Origin: Echinarachnius parma
Lineage: Eukaryota > Echinodermata > Echinoidea > Clypeasteroida > Echinarachniidae
Assembly (NCBI GenBank): GCA_037951105.1
Contig: JBAMJV010009099.1
Span: 1 to 64,000 of the forward strand
DNA length: 64,000 nt
Direction: 5' to 3'
The notes beneath the pieces were generated by a model, which worked only from the letters and a program-made list of their open reading frames with translations, made no database searches and was not told the origin of the DNA. Shown piece after piece: positions 46,001 to 55,000 of the stretch. Each line of letters starts with the position of its first letter. The first letter of the stretch is position 1. The position numbers and the translations under genes were made by a program.

Positions 46001-49000
46001 AAGTTGTTGGTAGCCCGGTCGGTGGAATCGGTCTAGCTGGTGTTGAGCCAACAGAGCCCCAATCGTGATGATCAGGTTGAGGAACAAGATAATGGTACTG
46101 GCCACACACTGAACAAGAACAAAATATGATCAAACATTTAAAAGATATATTAATGGCCTTAACCCTAAAACGGCCGGGCTATTTGAGGTCTTCCTAAGGC
46201 CGGGGGGGGCCATTATGGCCACCCCTTAAGATCTTGGCCGCGAAGCAAAGCGGCCGATCGCTGCGAAAATGTGCACGCATGTCAAGTGAAGTGTATATAA
46301 TACTATGGTAATTTCAATTTTACTATGGTAATTTCAATTTTTTGAAAAATTCATTCATTTGCAAATTTATGGAAATTTATGCAAAGGACATTCATATTTT
46401 TACCCATAAATCATATATTCTTTATAATTAAACATTGATTTTCACTACATATATTATTTAGACCAATTTGAATAATAATACAACCAAAAAATTTCGAAGA
46501 GCCCGGTTATTCCTTATGTTTTCTATTGTTTTGATAATTTCTTTTCTGTATTTCTTTGTTTTTTTAACTTAGTATTTGATTGTTTTTGTAACGAAAGGTC
46601 CGATTTTCTAAAAATTGGTTTAAAAGATGCGCAAGACTCGAAAGAAAAAAATCACTAAGCGGCGGGGCGTCATCCTTACGCGTTTCTGAGCAATCAGAAA
46701 AATCATTATCCATAGGCATCATGGCAATAAGAACCACAGTTACAACAAATATTTCAAATTATAATTCAATTGCATCAATTTCATCATTTAAATTTACCAA
46801 ACAAAATGACTGGCATTAGTTGTGTCTCATCTAATTTAACATCTTTTAAATCTGTTCCCTAACAGATTTTGCAATCTCTATCTATAGAATTCATTTAGAG
46901 CCTATCAGGTTCCCATAGGTAATGGCTTCATAAAACCTTTTTTTTCTCCTTTTTTAAAACTTGCACATTCTATTTTTGCATTTTTATTGTACATAAATGC
47001 AAAATGAAAATTGTATTATAAACAATTATGGCACCTCCTGACGACACACCAGTATATTTTCTCAATGCCCATGAGCCGCTTAGAAGGAATGCTCCCCAGG
47101 GAGTGGAGATGGTGCACACAATGTGAGCTGGTTTGCATTGTATCCTATGACCGGGGGTAATAATATCATTGTGAAGCGCTTAGAGATGATTATCAATCAT
47201 ATTAGGCGCTATATAATTTGGGTATATTATTATTATCCCAGTATAGCTTTGCAGCAGCTGCTTCAAGGGGTTAACCTCATCAATTATCAGTGAAACTTAC
47301 TTGCTGCTTCTCGATGTAAAAGAGATAATCAACTTCACTATCAAGTGGCATCACAGCGATCAGGATTCCAGCTACAAAGACAGGCACACTGGATGGGAGA
47401 TAGTGATTACATAATAATAATAATAATAGACAAGCATTTATATTGCGCCATCAAGACATTCTATTCCGAGGCGCATCATACTGTACAGTATATTATTACC
47501 CTGGCTGTAGCCGAGCTGCCTGCAAGCGTGGCAAGCAAGAGCATCAAGCATTTCAAGGAATAAATTCCTGCCAGGTACCCATTTACTACACCTGGGTTGA
47601 GAGCAGCAATTGTGGATAAAATATCTTGCTGAAGGACACACGTGCCGCGGTTGGGAATTGAACCCACGACCCTCGTATTGAAAGACGAAGGCCCGAACCA
47701 ATATACCACGACACTCACATAATTGAATTTCAACTATCAGCAAATTTCATTGATTGTATAAATCTTCCTTCAAATCTTTCAACTACAGTAAACAAAATCT
47801 GTGTACAGTGACTATCTGAGGGTAACAACTGTAAACAAGTGACCTCTATAGACAGGTTCCATGACATATTTTTTTTCTTCTCTGCAGGGATCACTCTTGG
47901 TGGCCACTATAGGCAGGTTGGCTGCTATAGATAGGTGGCCCCTAATAAAGGTTTGACTGTACGAGTGAAAAGGGGCACTGTTAAATGATGTGCTGGACTG
48001 AATAGTAGAGCATCTATTTATAACTACAGTCAAACCTGTCTATAGTGGCCACCCAAGGGAGACAAGAAATGTGGCCACTGTAGACAGGTGACCTCTATAG
48101 ACAGGTTCAATTACACTGTTTTTCTCTGCAAGGGATCACTTTGAGTGGCCACTATAAGCAGGTTGGCTGCTATAGACAGGTGGCCGCTAAGACAGGTTTG
48201 ACTGTAGTTTAAAAACAAGAGGAACTAATATATGTGACCGGCTATAGCAAAACCCTGCACCCTGTCGGTAATTCTTGTTTTGAAGAAAGTGGCATTTTAA
48301 TGTGTGTAAAAGACTTATGATTGTAAAATTTAAACAATAATATCTTCGCCAATTATTGACCAATTTGTTAGAACAAAGCATCAAATAAAAGCTTGTGATG
48401 AAGCCTTTCTAATGGTATGAAAATCTACATTTGGATTTTTTACTGACAAGTGCAGGGTTTTGATAAAGCCGGTCACATATGATATTAGGCACTACATGGC
48501 TTAAAAGGAAAAAATAGTTAGATTCATGAAAGAATAACGACAGCCATAACTTTACAAGAACTACAAAAATCAGATAATTAAATCTCGTCAATGCATTATT
48601 TTTGGATTTAAGATATCAAATGAAAAAATAAGATTTTCTAAAAAGAGAAAAATGAGCACTGCGCTTGAAACTCACCCCCATCCGTACAAATAAAACCATC
48701 CACGATTCCTAACCACAAAGCATGTGCTGCGATAGCGCAGAATGAACAGGCCTAGTGCCAACATAGCCGTCCAGCAACGAGCGCCGAACACGCCAACAAG
48801 GAGGAATAGAAAGTGGAAGAGTCTTGGCCAATATGATGAGAATTCAATGGAGTGGCACAGGATCACGCTCAATGCCCCAATCGCCTGCAAAAACAAAAAC
48901 AAAGGGAACAAAAGTTGCTTATACTTCAGGGGGTGTTTCACAAAGATCCTAAGTTGAACTTAACTCTAAGTTGGGACTTAAAAAGTATGGACAGCCGTTA

Positions 49001-52000
49001 GTTTCATTGAATTTTTGTGTAAAAGTCCTTAAAAAAGGCATCAAATGTTGTTTCAAATCATGAATATTTGTATACTATCAAGGAGATTTCATGTTCTTCA
49101 TGTAAAATTTATGAAAAGTCTAAAATACTTGCATGTTTGCTTATGAATATATTTTATTCCAAGGCTACAAATGGCTTTCCATACTTTTTAAGTCAAACTT
49201 AGAGTTAAGTTCAACTTAGGATCTTTGTGAAACACCCCCCAGTTCAGTTTATTATATGACCAGAATTTGAAGGAGTGGCATAGGATCATGCTCAATACGC
49301 CAAGTGCCTGCACAAAAAAAAAATGTACCAAAGAGGGGAAACAATTAAGTTGTTTATACTTCAGTTCGGTTCAAGTGCATAAAACAACACTAAGATAAAG
49401 AAAACAAAATGTTTTATATTTCATGGAAATTATGGTTTAGATTAAAGTAATATTTGTTGGTTTCTGCGTTTGAGTGCCAAACACGCCAACAAGGTGAAAG
49501 AGGGAGTAGAAGAGCCTTAGCCATAATTGAACAAAATTCCCAGGAACATAATATGCTGTACCACCATAAAAACAAATGCAGAACTACTGACATTCACATG
49601 TCAAATTCAGGGAGATTTCAAACAACATTAATCAAGATTCTGAAATCCCCATAGACTTTGTACATAGCCCACTTCCCGTAAGCAAGGGCTAAGGGAGATC
49701 AATGATACTCGTTCTTCATCCATTCGAAGTAAGTTTAAGTTTTCTCAATTTTAATATTGATAAACTTTGATATCAATCAGGGACATAGTTATGAAATACA
49801 TGCATCAGAATGAGAAATAATCTTCCCTAATAATCAGAGAGATTTTCAAATTTGCCTGTCAGGATGTGGTGGAAAGATCTGTACATTTTCAGGGAGCCTC
49901 CTGCGAGATCAGGGAGGCTCTGCAAATGGTTTTAATCATTTTCATTTCATTCATTCATTCATTCATTCATTCATTCATTTTATTTTATTTTGTCCAACAA
50001 AAAGGGGAAAATCAATTTGGCAAGTTGCTCAATACATTCTGGTTAAAAAAACATTTAGGATAAAAACATCTAAATTGACAAAACAATAAATATGAATATA
50101 TAAATCTACAAATAAATATGAATATATAAATCTACAAATAAATACAATGCATATATACCTACACATATGTCATAACAATAATAATAGATGTGAACAATAT
50201 GTAACTAGCACATAAGGAAAATCTAAAAGAAGACGAAAAGGGAAGAAAACTACTAACAGTCAACTCCGAAACACAATTTAATTTGATAAAGATTACAATT
50301 ATTCGAAAAAATAATAGTAATGCTCACCTGTGCTACAATAAGATTTGCTGTGAACTGGTGAGGGAGGTGGGAGATCTTCTTACGCAGAGCAAAGATGATG
50401 AAAACCCAGATCTGTAAGGGGTGGAAAATTGGGGAAAATAAAAGACTTCAAAAATATTCAAGTAGATTTTAAAATTATGTAATAATAAAACTAATATTCT
50501 TTTTTTTTATTGAGGAAACAAAATTGATTGCCCTAAAAAATGAATTTCGTGGAGGTTATTAAGAAACATGATTTTGTTAAGACCCCTTGCAGAAATTAAT
50601 ACAGACAATGCGCATACATAAACAAAAGCATCCATACAAGTATAATCAATGCCATCAACAAAATTAATTTAGACTTACCGCTGACGCTAAACCAACACAG
50701 CTGACATCAAATGCTCCACTGGACAGAGCGTTGTGGTACTGGCCTTCCGTCGCCATGGGAATCATCAACATCGTCGCGGTGATGAACATGAAGGGACCAG
50801 ATATGAACGTACAGTACACCATGGAAGGAGCAATCTAAGAAAAGAAAGCAAAATATAAACATTTATTTTTTTAATGAAACAAAATAAAACTTCAAAAATT
50901 GTCAAAAGATATTTTATTCTAAAGCAGAAAATAACATGAATATTAAATTATGATATTAAAGTTTAGTATAAAATATTTTGATGTATTCGGGCTTGAGAAA
51001 CATTGTATGTACATGTAGGAGTATTCTTAGTAGCACACCCCGTGGGTCTTTCCATATCAACGGATTGCTGGTAATAGCTGGCCTAAAGGAAGACTTTAAG
51101 TGCAAAAAGAAAACCAAATAAATTGTATGCATCTCTGATTGTCATATCAACTCCCTACGGAGCATTCCAATTAGTACACCCCTTGGGTCATACCATATCA
51201 ACTGATTGCTGGTAGTAACTTGCATATAGGAAGACAGTAGGTGCATTGGGGATGTTTCGATACAAGAAACCAAATCAATTATACTTATCTCTGAGTGTCA
51301 TATTGACTCCCTAGGGAGCATTCTAACTAATCCTTTATTAAGGTCTTACCATATCAACTGACTGTTGGTAGTAGGTGGCATACAGGAAGACGGTAGGTGC
51401 AGTGGGGATGGACCCATACAGGAAACCAAATCAGGCATACGCATCTCTGAGTGTCATATTGACTCCCTAGGGAGCATTCTAACTAATCCTTTATTAAGGT
51501 CTTACCATATCAACTGACTGTTGGTAGAAGGTGGCATACAGGAAGACGGTAGGCGCAGTGGGGATGGATCCATACAGAAAACCAAATCAGTTAGGTATAC
51601 GTATCTCTGAGTGTCTTATTAACTCCCTAGGGAGCATTATAACTAACACACCCTTTGGATCTTAGACTTACCATATCAACTGACTGCTGGTAGTAGGTGG
51701 CATACAGGAAGACGGTAGGTGCAGTGGGGATGGACCCATAGAGGAAACCAAATGAGGCGTACGTGTCTGTGAGTGTCGAATTGCTTCCACCCGGGTTGAA
51801 AGCATAGATGATCTGGTTTGTGACCAGTGGCAAGACCAATCTGTGAGTGTGATTTAAAGGAGACATTTTTATCAATTTGATTTCTTTTTCTCACTATCAT
51901 TGATGTCTTCTTCTACGTATTACATGTAACTCCACAATTATAGAAATTTATTCTATTTATCCATCTTATCATAAATCCACCTACCCATCCATCAATGTAT

Positions 52001-55000
52001 CTATGAATCTATCCATATTCCTGACACATTCATCATATTCATCAAATATCAATCATTCTAAAATGTCTTAACCCATTCTTTCATCTGCCATCCAATCTAT
52101 CCATCCATCTATTCATTCATGTATCCAACCGTCGATCAATCTACCGTATTTGCTGGTGTATTAACCGCACCTTTTTTCAAAAAAAAAGAAAAAAAAGGGG
52201 GTGCGGTTAATACACAACCGTATTAACCGCACTTTTTTTTTTTTTTTTTTTTTTTAGGGGTGCGGTTAATACACCGGAGCGGTTAATACACCGACAAATA
52301 CGGTATCTATTCATTCATGTATTTAACCATCCAACAATCCATCTATCCACTCATCCCATCAACCCATTCATCTATTTACACACATATCTTCCATCCATTA
52401 ATTAATCCATCCATTCATCAATGAATCCATCCATCTATCACTCTATCCATTCATCACATCTTTCTATTCACCTTTTCACCCATACATATCTATTCATCCA
52501 TTCATCGATCAACCAACCAATCTCTACTCACAGTTTGAAACCAATCAGCAACGACGGAGCAAGCAACGCCATCCCTCTCTGTTGCTTGACTTTCCCGACC
52601 ATGCTCATGCCCAGCACAAACAGAGCCGTCGCCCCGAACGAATCGGCGAGCGTGGTGAAGATGTCATCGATCACGGCAGGCATCGTCTGGGAGAGGGCGA
52701 AGTTGAGGACGACCCCGATTACGACGGACGTGAAGACCGGGTTGGTGATGAGCCCCTTTATGACCATCCTGTAGAGTACGGAGAAAGACAAATTTTCCCA
52801 GTGAAAACAAATTAAAGATGTTGGAATATATATGCACACTAGTGGCCAAGCGCGACGCCGTGCATGCACGCATAGGATCCTGTATACAGTAATCGCTTGC
52901 GCTCTGAGTCTTTTGGATATGTTTGATTGACTCATCAACAGTTTTCCCCTGATCGGGATTTAGAGCGCATCGCCACAGACATTGGAATATATATGGAAAA
53001 CTGGCTAAATTAACTAATAAATGCAAAAACAGAGACTTTGGTTGTGGCGGGACTTGAACCTGAGACCTCAGTCTTACTAAACCTATGCTCTAACCAACTG
53101 AGCTTCGAGTTCATGAGGTCCTGGTTAATGGTTCATTCCAGTGATCCCTTTAATGCCAAGTGCTAGTCAGAAGCTATGAAAACCTGGGCCCATATTCATG
53201 AAATCCCGCTAGCTTAGTTCCTTGCTAAGTCTTATTTGGATGATGTGGCTAAGAATTATACACAAGATTGTTTAGTTGCGAACTAAGGTTAACTTAAAGG
53301 GTACCTATGGCTTACCCAGTTGACCCTTGTGGGGACTAGGAAAACTGTTTGCTGCTCAATAAACTGCACATCTAAAATAGACTTAGCAAGCTAGCAGGGT
53401 TTCATGAATATGGGGCCTGACATATAAACTTTAAAGAGAAACCTACTTAGGAGGATGCGCCAGGGATCACACAAAGGGATTTTGTATAATCAAATATAGA
53501 CACTTTATATGAAAAATTATAAAAAACAAAAATCTCACCAAGCAACTGCCGTCTTGCCCCTTCTTGTCTCCGAGTTAGAATTCTTTTGGACCTCGAGCGA
53601 TAGAAAGGACCATGGGTTGAGGAATAGCAGGTTGATCGGTGCGAAGAGATAGATGTACTGGATCAGCTCGGGGTTGTTGACCGAGTACATGGCTTTCACT
53701 GTGAAATAAAAACAAAATAAAAAAGTGTTTGTCATTTAATTAATAACAAATAATGGTACTAGTTAACTAGAACACATGAACCTGTGTTGTTCTTTGTGTG
53801 GTGGTCCCCTTTAATGGACAAAATAAAGAATCTAACTTATTGGACCTAGAGCGAAGTTGTTGCTATGTGTTGCAAATACGCTGTACATCCCAGCCTCTAA
53901 AGGGAGTAACTTTCGTAACTCTAGTAACTTTGTTGACATGTGCACAGGGCTCCAACATAGTCTAATGCTCATGCAGGCCAGAAGAGCCTGACACAATTTT
54001 TGTCTTCAATGTTTAAATCATTTAGTTAATGTACACCTTTAAGAATCTTACCTATTGGATAGCCTAGGGCAAAGTCGTTGCTCTGTGTTGCAAATACGCT
54101 GTACATCCCGGCCTTCCCTAGCTTCTCAGATCGACACAGGATGAGGGCTCCTATATAGACTACTATGTACACTATTGTCTTGGCTAGTAGAACACTGACC
54201 AAAAATAGCCAATTAACCTGCAAAGAAAGACAAATTACAAATATAATGTCAAAATACACCTTGGCGTAAAATTAAAAGGTCAACCTACTCATTGCAGACA
54301 ATGTTTGCCAATTGCTGCTGACAGATTTAAATTTCTTTATAAGCAGTAAAGCATCACTCATTACACAACATGTACAAACATGTAACTATTTTTTGTCATA
54401 GTCAGGGTCTAAAATAGTTGGCCACTGGTCCAGGGCCATTAGAACTTTTACTGGCCAAAACTGGCAGCCATGGAAAACAGAATTTGTATTTTGTAATGTT
54501 ATCTTTTTAGCTTGGGGTTTCAGGCCAAGATACCTTGATTTTACATGCCATACTGGGCCACCAGGTAACATTGTTAGTTTCTAGTATTGTCATAGCTTTA
54601 CAAAACTGTTTTTCTTTCTTCAATTTTATATGCATCATTTAACATATATATACACAAATTTATGGGTATACAGTCAAACCTGTCTTAGCGGCCACCTGTC
54701 TATAGCAGCCAACCTGCCTATAATGACCACTCAAAGTGATCCCTTGCAGAGAAAAACAGTGTAATTGAACCTGTCTATAGAGGTCACCTGTCTACAGTGG
54801 CCACATTTCTTGTCTCCCTTGGGTGGCCACTATAGACAGGTTTGACTGTATGTTCAGCATTTAGCCATTCTGTTACAATGATGTTTATTTTTCAATTATT
54901 TATTGTGAGTATATTTGCACATGGCAGCCAACTGTATCAGATGTATCAGATTTCTACTGCAGAGGATACAAAAGAGAGCAGTCATGTGGAAAAATCAATC

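Noticed and set aside
45295-46068. 257-aa poly-His and 192-aa Ser-Pro frames
   Set aside because: They come from the CAT/CAC minisatellite in GPR155 intron 10; the true exon at this place is on the minus strand (45925-46108).
51040-51600. Additional functional alternative exons of GPR155
   Set aside because: In-frame TGA and insertions in the best copies; kept as pseudo-exons, not coding.
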